This document shows, piece by piece, positions 34,106 to 44,995 of a DNA stretch of 64,000 nucleotides. The notes beneath the pieces were generated by a model. That model searched no databases, was not told the DNA's origin, and worked only from the letters and a program-made list of their open reading frames with translations. Origin of the DNA: Delphinapterus leucas (Eukaryota > Chordata > Mammalia > Artiodactyla > Monodontidae); the NCBI RefSeq assembly GCF_002288925.2, contig NW_022098026.1:23912039-23976038 (forward strand), in the 5' to 3' direction. The position numbers and the translations under genes were made by a program. Numbering within the stretch: position 1 is the first letter of the stretch; each line of letters begins with the position of its first letter.

Positions 34106-34209
34106 TGTTTTGTTTTATGTTTTTATTTCTCTTGGCTCCTTTAACTTTTTAAGAATAGTTTTTCCTATTAGAAAAACTAATTAGAAAGTAGTTTAGAAAA
34201 TTAGTTTCC

Positions 34210-34502
34210 GGGACTTCCCTTGTGGCGCAGTGGTTAAGAATCCACGTGCCAATGCAGGGGACACGGGTTCGATCCTTGGTCTGGGAAGATCCCACATGCT
34301 GCGGAGCAACTAAGCCCGTGTGCCACAACTACTGAAGCCCGCACGCCTAGAGCCTGTGCTCCGTCCGCAACAAGAGAAGCCACCGCAATGAGAAGCCTGC
34401 GCACCACGACGAAGAGTAGCTCCCGCTCGCCACAACTAGAGCTGCGTGCAGCAACGAAGACCCAATGCAGCCAAAAAATTAAAAATTTAAAAAAACAAAA
34501 CG
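34210..34502 (+). mobile_element. long-form CHR SINE
   Basis: GGGACTTCCCTTGTGGCGCA through ACGAAGACCCAATGCAGCC and an A-rich tail. The target AAATTAGTTTCC before it recurs as AAACTAGTTTCC at 34504. Confidence 0.92.
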
Positions 34503-35608
34503 AAAACTAGTTTCCTAAAATTAGAAAAATTCAGAGTGAATTAATACATGTCCATCAAAAAAAACCTTAGAAAATACAGAACAGCGAAAAGAAGGAAAAA
34601 GTTCTCCAAGTTGATGTCTTTTAAGTCTCTTTATATCTTTAAATTCCCCCTTCATACTTACCTATATATCTACCTCTCTTCTTCCTTTCTTCACCCTCTT
34701 TTTTTCCTTAAATTTTGTTTTGTTGAAGAAACTCAGTCATTTGTCTTACGGAGTTTTGACTCTGGATTTTGCTGGTTGCAGCCGCTGTATTTCCTGTAAA
34801 TTGGTAGAAAGAATGATTTTTAAATACAGTCTTATAATTGTAGAGTGTTTTTGTCAGCACCATATGGTTGCCATATTGTGGCTGCCATTTTATGTTGCCT
34901 GAGTTTTACTAAATTGTTATCTTCTGTTCCATTCATTCACTTGCTTATTTGTGTATTTTTAAATGAGCTTCTCCATTAGATGGGCATTTGTTTACCTCTT
35001 CCAAATGTCTTTATTTCATTTCTCTCTGGTAAAGGCCATATATTTGTTTTGAGATTAACTTCTGTTTAAAAACTATAATAGAATCACTAGTTCTCTATTT
35101 CTGGTCAATCTTGACTGTTAAGTTTTAAAAGAAGCCTTAACATTTCCAGTAATTCCAATACCATTTTTCCATAATTCACATGAAATACTTAGTTTTATAG
35201 CAGTGGTTAACTTAACCATTTGTTCCCAAAACCTTTTCTGTGAAATAAATCTGAAGTTCTCCTCAAATGAATTAATGTGTGAATATATTTTGTAATTAGG
35301 AAAACACACACCATTTTACTATATGATACTTAGAGATTTGCTATTTTTACTGTTTCGGTTTAAAGAATGAGTTGCTGTTTTCCTTCTATTCTCTACCTTA
35401 AGTTAGCATTTAAAAATTAACATATTGCTGTTAAAGTAATTTCAGCATCTTTTTTACTTCTTCCTGTTGACCAGCTTTTGGGGATGTGATTTGACTTCAG
35501 TATTTCAGTATATTTGTGCCCTCTCGTGTGCCGGAAAGATTATCAGGTGGATGTGTTTTATAATTTATAGAAGGACTCTTCTTGTTTCTAATGAATATTT
35601 TCATGTAG

Positions 35609-35700
35609 GTATTTCAGGAGCCAGCAGAGGAAGAAAGAGATGGCAGAAAAAAGAAATACCCTAGTCCCCAGAAGACTCGTTCAGAATCTAGTGAACGAAG
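35609..35700 (+). CDS. RBM27: RBM27 coding exon 4 (residues 102-131, plus 2 nt)
   Basis: The exon reads VFQEPAEEERDGRKKKYPSP then QKTRSESSER, a charged linker rich in Ser, Arg and Glu. The acceptor is TTTTCATGTAG. The donor is GTTTGT, which departs from the consensus at positions +3 and +4 but follows a good AAG. At 92 nt, skipping this exon alone would shift the frame. Confidence 0.94.
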
Positions 35701-36366
35701 GTTTGTGTTTATTTTTAATTAGGAAGACATGTATAACTCACTTTTCAGTTACCGTAGAAGGGCATTAAAGGGATTTTTACATATGCTCTACTCCTCTCTC
35801 TACGCTGATTAAAGAAAGAAAATGTTTTTCCTTCCATTCCCTCTGTTTTTTTGTCTTTGTCATACTTTCTCTTCCTTTTATAAACAGTCTTCATTATGTG
35901 CTTTCCCCAAGAGCTCAGGGGTGGGAGCAGTCTCCTTAGAGAATATTAATGAAATGTTCCATTTTGTTAGGGGTGCTCAGTATTAAAATCATCTGTAGCA
36001 TTTTCTTACAAGTAGTGCAGTTTATATGTTGAACCATCAGCCTACCATCAAAAAATTAGTCTTTGTTTAGGAAAACTTTGTTTTGAGCCTTTTGTCTTTT
36101 CTAGTTTTGAATATATTTTTCCTCTTACCCCTCCCCATACTTTGGATTCACCTCTTTTTTTCATTTCTTCCCACCCAGTGTACTTGTAGGGAATGTTTTT
36201 TTCTTTTTATATAATGGATTAGAGGAATTATATGGTAGTTTTATGGTTTCTGGAAAAGTATAGAAGCTATGAATTTTGGTGAATCAAGGAGGATATTTCA
36301 TACTACTGATTTGTTTTCAGACTTGGTTTCTATAGCATACATATGGCTTTCATATCTGTATTATAG
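35701..36366 (+). other. RBM27: RBM27 intron 4
   Basis: 666 bp, donor GTTTGT, acceptor TATTATAG. No repeat recognised; the middle is T-rich. Confidence 0.9.
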
Positions 36367-36560
36367 GACACGTGAGAAAAAAAGAGACGATGGCAAGTGG
36401 AGAGACTATGACCGGTACTATGAGCGGACTGAAATGTACCGTGAGAAGTATGACTGGAGAAGAGGCAGGAGTAAGAGCCGGAGTAAGAGCCGAGGCCTGA
36501 GTCGAAGTCGGAGTCGAAGCCGGGGGCGCAGCAAAGACCGGGATCCCAATAGGAATGTTG
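36367..36560 (+). CDS. RBM27: RBM27 coding exon 5, Arg-Ser tract (residues 132-196)
   Basis: After a Lys/Arg/Asp/Tyr-rich stretch (residues 133-162, including DYDRYYERTEMYREKYDW), residues 163-192 form an RS tract of alternating Arg-Ser and Arg-Gly. RS tracts target proteins to nuclear speckles and are phosphorylated by SR kinases; that is inferred here from composition. The donor is GTGGGT. The open frame runs on into the intron only as far as a stop at 36593. Confidence 0.95.
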
Positions 36561-37510
36561 GTGGGTCCATGAGGCTTCCCCAAAAAACTCCGTAGTTGCT
36601 TATCTTCCTATATCACAAGGGTGCCAGAGTGTCCCTTAAAAGTAACTGTACCTTTAATATGTTTGAACAATGTAAAATCTGGAATTGTCTCAAAAAACTT
36701 GATTTTTGTTAAAGACAAGGCTCTATTCTCAGGTTGGAGTTAAAGGAGTTTGACTAAAAAGAAGCTATCCATAAGTGTATCATCGTATGTGAGTAGACTT
36801 AAGTCATGTTGTATAATTGAAACAAATGTCCTTTAGTCAACAAAACTGTTACTGGAGGAAGAGGGTTGCCTGCTCCCCTACCCCCACCCCCGACTGAAAA
36901 TAATTGATTTGCTTTAAGGTTGCTTAGAGTATTTAAAATTAAAAAGAAGGAAATTTAAGTAGATTACTGGGATCCCAACCACTGATCTCCCAGGATAGCA
37001 GTTTGGAAGTCAATTCTTTTTTTTTTTTGCGGTACGTGGGCCTCTCACTGTTGTGGCCTCTCCCGTTGCGGAGCACAGACTCCGGACGCACAGGCTCAGC
37101 GGCCGTGGCTCACAGGCCCAGCTGCTCTGCGGCACGTGGGATCCTCCAGGACTGGGGCACAAACCTGCAGGCGGACTCTCAACCACTGCGCCACCAGGGA
37201 AGCCCTGGAAATCAGTTCTTGGATAGCATTCTTATTAAATATCAGTAGAGAAGCAGGTCTTTCTTCATTTTGTATTGATGTTGATGTTATAAAAGATGAT
37301 TTTATACAAGTTACTGGTCAAAATATGTCACACTGTTGATGTTCCTGGTTTTAGGATATATTAATAATGAGAGCACTTTGAAATATGGACAGCTCAGTAA
37401 GTTTACTTCAGTATTCTCATCTTTCTTTTTCTGTGAGAAAATAAACGTAGTTTAAGAACATAGATGTCTGATCTTATTTGTTTCTTGTTTTTATTTTGTC
37501 TCTGAAGCAG
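36561..37510 (+). other. RBM27: RBM27 intron 5
   Basis: 950 bp, donor GTGGGT, acceptor TCTGAAGCAG. Besides one CHR-1 SINE (37019-37205) it looks unique. Confidence 0.9.
37019..37205 (-). mobile_element. CHR-1 SINE with internal deletion
   Basis: Antisense CHR-1 in which GGCACAAACCTGCAGGCGG lacks about 20 bp next to the B box. The targets TGGAAGTCAATTCTT (37004-37018) and TGGAAATCAGTTCTT (37206-37220) differ at two bases. Confidence 0.93.
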
Positions 37511-37771
37511 AACATAGGGAAAGATCAAAGTTTAAGAGTGAGAGGAATGACTTGGAGAGTTCCTACGTGTCTGTGTCTGCACCACCTCCGAACTCTTCTG
37601 AGCAGTATTCCTCTGGGGCACAGTCTATTCCCAGCACTGTTACTGTGATCGCACCTGCGCACCACTCTGAAAACACAACGGAGAGTTGGTCTAATTACTA
37701 TAATAATCATAGCTCTTCCAATTCTTTTGGTCGAAACCCTCCACCAAAGAGGCGATGCAGAGATTATGATG
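37511..37771 (+). CDS. RBM27: RBM27 coding exon 6, start of CCCH finger (residues 197-283)
   Basis: The exon begins EHRERSKFKSERND. It carries a Ser/Pro/Asn-rich segment and ends with a basic stretch PPKRRCRDYD, which holds the first zinc-ligand Cys (residue 279) of the CCCH finger. The basic run before it is a plausible nuclear localisation signal. 261 nt, phase 1 on both sides. Confidence 0.95.
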
Positions 37772-39258
37772 GTAAAAGTTCTCTTCTATATTGTACCCAA
37801 AAGTACTAGTAAAGCAAATGTTGCTAGTAGTGCATACCTTTTCATTACAGTCTGGATTTTATTAAAAGGGGTGAATGAGGAGGAGAATCTCTTTTGGCAT
37901 ATGCTTCTTGTTGGGTGTAATAGTTTGGCCCTTGTTAACAGAATGTTTAAATTTTACCCTTTAGTTTGTTTTTTGTTGTTCTTGTTACTTCAAACACTAT
38001 AAGTATACCACAAACTTTGGTAGACACTAGGAATTTTAATTTTTTTGTGTGGTGTTTGTCCCTGGGAATTTGTTAATAAGCATGTATAACCTACTTACAA
38101 TTTTAACTTGCTAACTTTCCATTTGAATGAATGGATCAGGCTGTGTGTGTGCGTGCATTTATTTTAATTTTATATTATGGAAATATTTAAATATTTACAG
38201 AAGTTGACAAAATAATATAATTAACCCTAGTGTATCCATGATCTCGCGTCAACTCATGGGCAATCTTGTTTTTGTGTATACTTCCACCACTTCTCCCTGG
38301 CCTGTATTATTTGAAGCAAATAACAGACATCATAACATTTTTTCTCTAAATATAGACTGTATATATTTTTACATTTTATTTATTTTTAAGTAGGGAATAG
38401 AATCACATGATTCAAGCATTAAATCACTGTCACCCTGGTCTTCCAGCCACAAAGATCTCCTTCCCAAGGACAGTTTAATGCTGTCAATTTCTTGTGTCTT
38501 TCCAAACATAGTCTTTGCATGTGTACATAAACAAAAACATGTATTTCCCCCACTTTCTTTTTTACATAAATGCTAGTATGCTATATACTATTCATACTTC
38601 ATTCATACTATGCATAATGTTTTTTTCACTTAGCAATATTTTCTGGAGTCATCCTGTGTTAATATATAAAGAGCTTCTTCAGTATTTTTTACACTTCTTA
38701 GTATTCTGTATGTACAAAAATGTGTTTAAACCTGTTTCTTTTTGATGGCACTTTTGAGGTGTTTCAAATATTTTGCTGTTACAAACAATGCTGCAGTGAA
38801 TAACCTGGTACATAATGTTCAGTTGAATACTTTAAAGTTTCAATTCCTAGATATAGCAAGAATGGTTGCTTTAGAATAATAGCATGAAAGTAGATAGTTG
38901 AAAGTAGATCATCTAATTCAAGTTCCTTATCCCTTCCCACCTTTGTTAAATTGTTGTTTAAAATATCTGAATTTTTATTATGAAAACTCAATAGCGAATG
39001 GGTTAATCTAATAGTGGTTGGTAGCCTGTTTTTGATCCAGTTATTTGCTATCTCAACAAAGTGTAGTCTCACAGTATAGAAAGTAGAGAGTACACCTGCC
39101 CCTACCTCAGGGATATGCGATGGTTAACAGAGTAACACTCAGAAGGCTTTAGACTCCCTGGAGAAAAAACACTTCATAAATGAGATTGGTGGGTGTTTCA
39201 GGGACTTGTTTGTTTTCTAAACTCTGGGTAGATCATAATAAGATTTATCTTCTTACAG
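37772..39258 (+). other. RBM27: RBM27 intron 6
   Basis: 1.5 kb interrupting the CCCH finger. It holds an old antisense L1 unit at 38165-38820. 38830-39250 shows nothing recognised. Confidence 0.88.
38165..38820 (-). mobile_element. old L1 3' unit, antisense
   Basis: TATTATGGAAATATTTAAAT, CCTAGTGTATCCATGATCTC, AAATAACAGACATCATAACA and ACAAACAATGCTGCAGTGAA are landmarks. Strongly diverged. Confidence 0.6.
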
Positions 39259-39546
39259 AAAGAGGATTTTGTGTACTTGGTGACCTTTGTCAGTTTGATC
39301 ATGGAAATGATCCCCTGGTTGTTGATGAAGTTGCTCTGCCAAGCATGATTCCTTTCCCTCCGCCTCCTCCTGGGCTTCCTCCTCCACCACCTCCTGGAAT
39401 GTTAATGCCTCCAATGCCAGGCCCAGGCCCAGGCCCAGGTCCAGGTCCTGGCCCAGGCCCAGGCCCAGGTCCTGGCCACAGTATGAGACTTCCTGTTCCT
39501 CAAGGACATGGCCAGCCTCCGCCTTCTGTTGTGCTTCCCATACCAA
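39259..39546 (+). CDS. RBM27: RBM27 coding exon 7, CCCH finger and Pro-rich region (residues 284-379)
   Basis: ERGFCVLGDLCQFDHG completes the zinc finger. With Cys279 from exon 6 the spacing is C-x8-C-x5-C-x3-H (Cys279, Cys288, Cys294, His298), the canonical RNA-binding CCCH pattern. Two polyproline runs follow (PFPPPPPG, LPPPPPPG), then a (Pro-Gly)10 tract at residues 337-356. The donor is GTAAGT. 288 nt, phase 1 on both sides. Confidence 0.95.
39417..39476 (+). repeat. RBM27: (CCAGGC)n coding minisatellite, (Pro-Gly)10
   Basis: Sixty bases of CCA/CCT-GGC/GGT hexamers encode residues 337-356. A 23-bp subunit ending GGTCCTGG occurs twice, which suggests growth by duplication in multiples of six, keeping frame. 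Confidence 0.95.
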
Positions 39547-39944
39547 GTAAGTATATGTTGAATATTTCTTTAGTGGAGAATTATATTTAGAAGAATCCAT
39601 CCCTTTTACCTAACTTGACACTAGATTTTAAGTTTTTGAAAAATAAATTATTAATAGAATTTGGAATATATTCCCATAATTAAGATGTTTTTCTTTTTTT
39701 TCTATCCAGTGTTACATTGCATTATTTGTAGTACCTCCAAGTGTAAATTTTATCAATAGTGGCCTAATCTATATTGACCTGGAGTGAGAATCTTGCTAAT
39801 TGATAGCATCTAAAGAAAGCCAGTGTTTTGAAGAGGTCAGAAAAAAAAGAACATGCCAGTAGTTCAGTGAAATTTCCGTCTTTAAAGAAAATCTCTGCAA
39901 GAGTATTGAAATAATCTTTAAAACATTTTATTATGGAAATTTTC

Positions 39945-40565
39945 TTTTTTTTCTTCCAGTTTTATTGATATATAATTGATGTACAGTACTGTTTAAGTTT
40001 AAGGTATTCAGCATAATGATTTGACTTGTATACATCATGAAGTGATTATCACAATAAGTTTAGTGACCATCCATCATCTCTTATAGGTACAAAATTAAAG
40101 AAATAGGAAAAAAAATTATTTTTCTTATGGTGAGAACTTTTAGGATTTACTCTGTTAACAACTTTCATATATAACATACAGCAGCATTAATTATATTTAT
40201 CATGTTGTATATTACATCTCTAGTACTTATTTATCTTATAATTGGAAGTTTGTGTCTTTTGACTGCCTTCGTCCCATTCCTTTTCCCCTCTATGGAAATT
40301 TTTGGATATACACAGATGTAGAATAATAATATACCATGTACCATCATCCAACTTAAGTGGTTATCAATATTCAGCTGGTTTTGTCTCATTTATTCCTCCC
40401 CCTCCCCACACAATTTTTTTGCTTATTTTTTCTTTTTGCTGAAGTAAATTTCAGATGTCATAGCATTCCACCAGTATGTACTTCAGTATGAATCTCTTCA
40501 ATGATAAGGACTTCAAAAAAAAAATCAATATGCTGTTACCACATCCACCAAAATTAAGATAAGAA
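39945..40565 (-). mobile_element. L1 3' units, antisense
   Basis: TTTATTGATATATAATTGAT, ATTCAGCATAATGATTTGAC, GAAGTGATTATCACAATAAG and TATTACATCTCTAGTACTTA are L1 3' UTR landmarks in antisense. From 40300 a second unit with ATACCATGTACCATCATCCA follows. Confidence 0.7.
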
Positions 40566-40597
40566 ATGTTTAAAAATGATCATTTAAAAAAACTTAA

Positions 40598-40765
40598 CTG
40601 GGGCTTCCCTGGTGGCACAGTGGTTGAGAGTCCGCCTGCCGATGCAGTGGACATGGGTTCGTGCCCTGGTCCAGGAAGATCCCACATGCCGCGGAGCGTC
40701 TGGGCCCGTGAGCCATGGCCGCTGAGCCTGCGTGTCTGCAAAAAAAAAAAAAACAAAAAAACAAC
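40598..40765 (+). mobile_element. CHR-1 SINE lacking its 3' body
   Basis: The tRNA head and centre are intact, but after GAGCCTGCGTGTCTG the sequence passes straight into the A-tail; the CCGGAGCCTGTGCTCC to CGTACC part is missing. Confidence 0.9.
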
Positions 40766-41815
40766 AACTTACTTAACAGTTGCTGGTTTAGCAGAAACAG
40801 AAATAAGACTAATTTTTTAAATGTAACTGAAAAAATTCTGGGGCAGTCAGTTTACATGTGTACAAAGACATAAGAAAATATCTACCCAAAGACATTTAAT
40901 GTTTTAAGAGTTAGCAAATTATTTTTAAAAATGGTTGCCATTTAATTTATTTAAGTTGTACTTTTTCAATTTTGGGGTTTTTTAAATCTTAATTTTTTTA
41001 AATTATTGCAAACTCACAAGAAGTTGCAAAAATAGTTTAACATGATTCCATGTACCCATCACGTAGCTTTCCTGCAGTAATATTCTTTATAGAACACGTT
41101 TCATTAAAGTTGATAACGATTCGGAGACATTTAATGCATAGATTTGGTCAATAGCAATATGGTTATTTTAACAGTGTTTGTTAATATTTAATATTGTCAC
41201 ATGAATGGTATAATTATGAAGCTCAAGGTGAGATTTTATTTCCCAGATTAAAAGCCATCTTTGATGTATAGGAATTCTCACAGTATAAGATCTTAACCTC
41301 ATTTTGGGAACATATCTGTTTAAAAGTTAAATCTAAGAATGTCATTTCCCCCCAACATTTTGCTATGAAAAATTTCAAGGAAACAAATAGCATCTAGGTT
41401 CTACAATTAACTAAAAATGTGATCTCTCCATGTTTAGTTTTGATGCATTTCACGGTATGTTGTAACATCAGTCCACTTAAACATGTTTATCATTAACTTG
41501 AGAGTTCTGTAGAACTCTCTCACTGCAGAAAGTTTGTTCAGGTCCCTTGGTAGCCATTTTCTACTGCCCCTCCAGATGCAACCAGTTCTGCCATTTTTCC
41601 ACCGTAGATTAGTTTTGTCCGTTACAGAACTAAAATGTCATTTAAATTAATTATGTACCCAGTGCTTAACCCTGCACATATCAAATTCCTTAATTCTGTT
41701 CTAAGCCAAAGTAGGTATTTTAAGTGTGAATATCCAAATTAATACTTGGTGTAGTGAGTATTTTTATTAGCTGGGAAACATTAATGCTCTACCTTTCACT
41801 TTTGGTTCTCTGTAG

Positions 41816-41950
41816 GACCACCTATAACACAGTCAAGCTTGATAAACAACCGTGACCAGCCTGGGACAAGTGCAGTGCCCAATCTTGCACCAGTGGGAGC
41901 AAGACTACCTCCTCCCTTACCCCAGAACCTCCTTTATACAGTGTCAGAAC
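41816..41950 (+). CDS. RBM27: RBM27 coding exon 8 (residues 380-424)
   Basis: The exon reads RPPITQSSLINNRDQPGTSA and ends LPQNLLYTVSE. It is proline-rich, low-complexity and without a recognised fold. The acceptor is TTCTCTGTAG and the donor GTAAGT. 135 nt, phase 1 on both sides. Confidence 0.94.
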
Positions 41951-42660
41951 GTAAGTATACATTTGATTTAAAATTGCTAGGGTATAGAAAAGCCAAATTT
42001 TCTCAGAACAGTCTTACACTTAAAAAAAATACAATTAATTTCTATTTTTATGGACTGTGCTATATAAAAATTATATTTGTGTTTAAAGGGCAGTTTACTG
42101 TGTGGTTATGATATATAACTGTATTTTAATTTTGTGTGATAATGGGAGAGAAGGGCAAGGCCTTCTGTATTGGAGAAGTCTACTCTGCTGTAGAGTAGCA
42201 ACATTCCTCCACTAAAGGAATTTTATTTTGAAGCTTGTGTTCAAAAATTGTTCCTCTGATTGAATTTCCAAAACATAAGGCTTATCTCCTAAGAGTATAC
42301 AAAAGGTCCGATAAAATATACCTAATTATTTAACTTGTAATGCTGAAGTGAAGATAGCATCATTTAAACTGTAATATTTAGTGGTTAGGCTGTTTTGTGA
42401 CATTTATTTTTAACTGTAATAATATGTTTTTCTTGGATCTTAATTCTCTTTTATTTCTTAAGTGTTTTTTTTTGTTGTTGGTGTTGGTTTTAGTTGACTA
42501 AGGCTTAAAAAAATTTTTCTTCAAAAACATAAAAATAAGGTAGTTGGTGGTTTAAAATGTCAGACTGTAAGATTTTCTTTACAGAGCTAGGTAACTTTAT
42601 AGATAAATTCATCTTTTTTTGTAACTGTGTTTATCATAAACATTTCTTCATCTCTGTCAT

Positions 42661-42912
42661 GACCTGGAGAGGCAACTTAGAAAAGTAACTAAGCCCAGGT
42701 TCAAATTCTGCTTCCATCACTTATGTCATTGTGACCTTAGGCAAGTTACTTAACCTCTTTGTATCCTAATTTCCTCTTTTGTAGAATAGAAATAATAATA
42801 ACATTACTCACCTCATTAAGGTTGTTTTGGGGAAGAAATGGATTAATACCTATAAAGCATCTAGAATAGTATCTGGCACCTAGCAAGTTACACGTAAGGA
42901 ATAGTTATTATA
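42661..42912 (+). repeat. MIR
   Basis: CCCAGGTTCAAATTCTGCTT, GACCTTAGGCAAGTTACTTA then ACCTCTTTGTATCCTAATTT and GTATCTGGCACCTAGCAAGT make this the best-preserved MIR of the window. Confidence 0.9.
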
Positions 42913-42929
42913 ATTTTGTAGTTATCATT

Positions 42930-43830
42930 GTCTCCATAAATTTCAGCCTCTCTGAAATCAAACCTGTTATCTTCCCTTAAGTCTCTACTACCTCCACAAT
43001 GCCTGTCTTTCTTTGTTAATGGAAATAACACCCACCTTATCACCTAGAATTGAAACCCTGACATGACTGACTCATTGCTTTGCTTTTTTATATCTAGTTA
43101 ATCGAAAAATTCTTCCTCTTTTTCTTTGAAGCATCCCTTTCTGTCTCTTCCTGCTGTGGCTTCTGCCCTCATCCACGCTTGAATCACTTCACATTTCGGA
43201 TTACTGATACAATCTTCTTGAGTCCATTACGTTTCACCCCCATCTTCCCCCCATGTCACACTACATAATGCTGCTAAGCTTGTCTGCCTAAGAAAACCAG
43301 CCATGACAGCTCCTTATGAGAACTCTTCAGTGGCCATTATTTCCTCCTAAACCATAGATGAACCCCTTTCTATGGCTTCTCTTTCTATAATCTATTCCTC
43401 ACTTCTTGGTAGTCTCTTTTCATTATTCCCCCATGTGTATTTTCTGTGGTCAGGCCAATTATAACCCTGTCTGTGCCCCTGTCATGACTCAACTTTGTTT
43501 TCCTGTTTTCATTCTTAGTAATGTGCTCCCTCTCCTGTTTTTGCAAGACCCAGATCTTCTAAGTATATGGGGAACATTACTGCTCTGTTCTGAACTCCTA
43601 CAGTACCAAAAGGCATTTATTACATAATGACATATAATTGTACGTAGGCCTACTATTTGATTTCTTTTCATTTATGTAAATCTTATGTTCAGCTGTTCTT
43701 CTTCAGAACAGAAACCACATCTGATAGTTAAGTAATTGTCCATACTGTTTCACTTTTAGTATCTCACCGTCTTCTAATTACTATAGTGTCTTGTTGCAGT
43801 GCGTATTTGTTTTACTGCTTCTCTCATTTT
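42930..43830. repeat. degraded LINE-like sequence (L2/L3 type?)
   Basis: The pyrimidine-rich composition and phrases such as CTCCTTATGAGAACTCTTCA, GGCCATTATTTCCTCC and GAACTCCTACAGTACC resemble old CR1/L2-type LINE 3' regions. Not assignable by eye. Confidence 0.35.
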
Positions 43831-43834
43831 TTTT

Positions 43835-44010
43835 AATTACGGGAAATTTCAGACATATATAATAATAAAGAAGGTAGTATAATAAACTGCCACATTCCCA
43901 TCACCCAGCTTCAACATGTTTCATGTTGATCAGTCTTGTTTCATCTATTCCCCCCGAATCAGCTCTTAACATTACTTCTTAATGCCTTTTATTTATCTGA
44001 GAGTCTTCTG
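43835..44010 (-). mobile_element. old L1 3' unit, antisense
   Basis: GGGAAATTTCAGACATATAT, CCACATTCCCATCACCCAGC, TTCAACATGTTTCATGTTGA and TTGTTTCATCTATTCCCCCC are landmarks. Confidence 0.7.
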
Positions 44011-44244
44011 CAGATGACACATTTTCATATTGTTAAATTTAACATTGTGACTCACAATAAAAATTCCATTTTGTTTTTAATTTCTAAAAAATCTGGCGAT
44101 TACCATTTATTTTAATATTGTTAAATTTAACATAGTGACTCACTCTATAAAAGTTCCCTTTTTTTTTTCCCAGCATGAGATTTTTATTTTCTATTTCAGA
44201 TAAGTTATGGGGAAATGTATATCAAATTTTGTGCCCTGAAGTAC

Positions 44245-44995
44245 AGCTTTTTTTTTCTTTTTAAATTTTTATTGGAGTATAGTTGATTTACAGTGTTGTG
44301 TTAGTTTAGGTGTACAGCAAAGTGAATCAGTTATACATATACATACATCTACTCTTTTTTTTTTTAGATGTTGGGGGTAGGAGTTTATTAATTAATTAAT
44401 TAATTTTTGCTGTGTTGGGTCTTCGTTTCTGTGCGAGGGCTTTCTCTAGTGGTGGCAAGCGGGGGCCACTCTTCATCGCGGTGCACAGGCCTCTCACTAT
44501 CACGGCCTCTCTTGTCGCGGAACACAGGCTCCAGACGCGCAGGCTCAGTAGTTGTGGCTCATGGGCCTAGTTGCTCCGTGGCATGTGGGATCTTCCCAGA
44601 CCAGGGCTCGAACCCGTGTCCCCTGCATTAGCAGGCAGATTCTCAACCACTGTGCACCAGGGAAGCTCCATCTACTCTCTTTTAGATTCTTTTCCCATAT
44701 AGGTCATTACAGAATATTGGGTAGAGTTCCCTGTGCTATACAGTAGGTCCTTATTAGTCATCTGTTTTATATATAGTACTGTGTATATGTCAATTCCAAT
44801 CTCCCAATTCATCCCTCCCCACCCCTCACCCCTTTCCCCCCTGGTAACCACAGGTTTGTTTTCTGCATCTGTGAGTCTGTTTCTGTTTTGTAAATACGTT
44901 CATTTGTACCATTTTTTTAGATTCCACATATAAGTGATATATGATATTTGTCTCTTTCATCTGACTTCACTCAGTATGACAAAAATTCCATTTTG
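44245..44995 (-). mobile_element. L1 3' UTR, antisense, split by a SINE
   Basis: TATTGGAGTATAGTTGATTT and CAGCAAAGTGAATCAGTTAT precede the SINE; AGATTCTTTTCCCATATAGG, CCTGGTAACCACAGGTTTGT and GATTCCACATATAAGTGATA follow it without loss. Confidence 0.88.
44358..44668 (-). mobile_element. long-form CHR SINE inside L1
   Basis: TTTTTGCTGTGTTGGGTCTT to GTGCACCAGGGAAGCTC in antisense. The target CATCTACTCTTTTT at the left recurs as CATCTACTCTCTTTT at 44669. Confidence 0.9.

Larger units (their letters stand above)
27885..35608 (+). other. RBM27: RBM27 intron 3
   Basis: 7.7 kb. It carries a truncated SINE, a MIR, an old L1 cut by SINEs, a cluster of SINEs at 29117-30138, an L1 3' end, a short SINE, more antisense L1 pieces and two long-form SINEs. 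30830-31780, 31960-32380 and 35100-35600 have no repeat I recognise. Confidence 0.85.
39547..41815 (+). other. RBM27: RBM27 intron 7
   Basis: 2.3 kb. Two antisense L1 units (39945-40290, 40300-40565), a truncated CHR-1 SINE (40598-40765) and a short L1 piece (40985-41130). 41140-41800 is unassigned. Confidence 0.85.

Noticed and set aside
36350..36583. 77-codon minus-strand frame with repeated Ala-Pro-Thr wording
   Set aside because: It is the complement of the Arg-Ser tract of exon 5.
39253..39600. 115-codon minus-strand frame opposite exon 7
   Set aside because: It is the shadow of the Pro-Gly repeat and polyproline codons of RBM27.
44358..44400. Possible CRISPR-like or tandem regular repeats
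   Set aside because: The recurring sequences are dispersed SINEs; this is mammalian DNA and no regularly spaced array exists.
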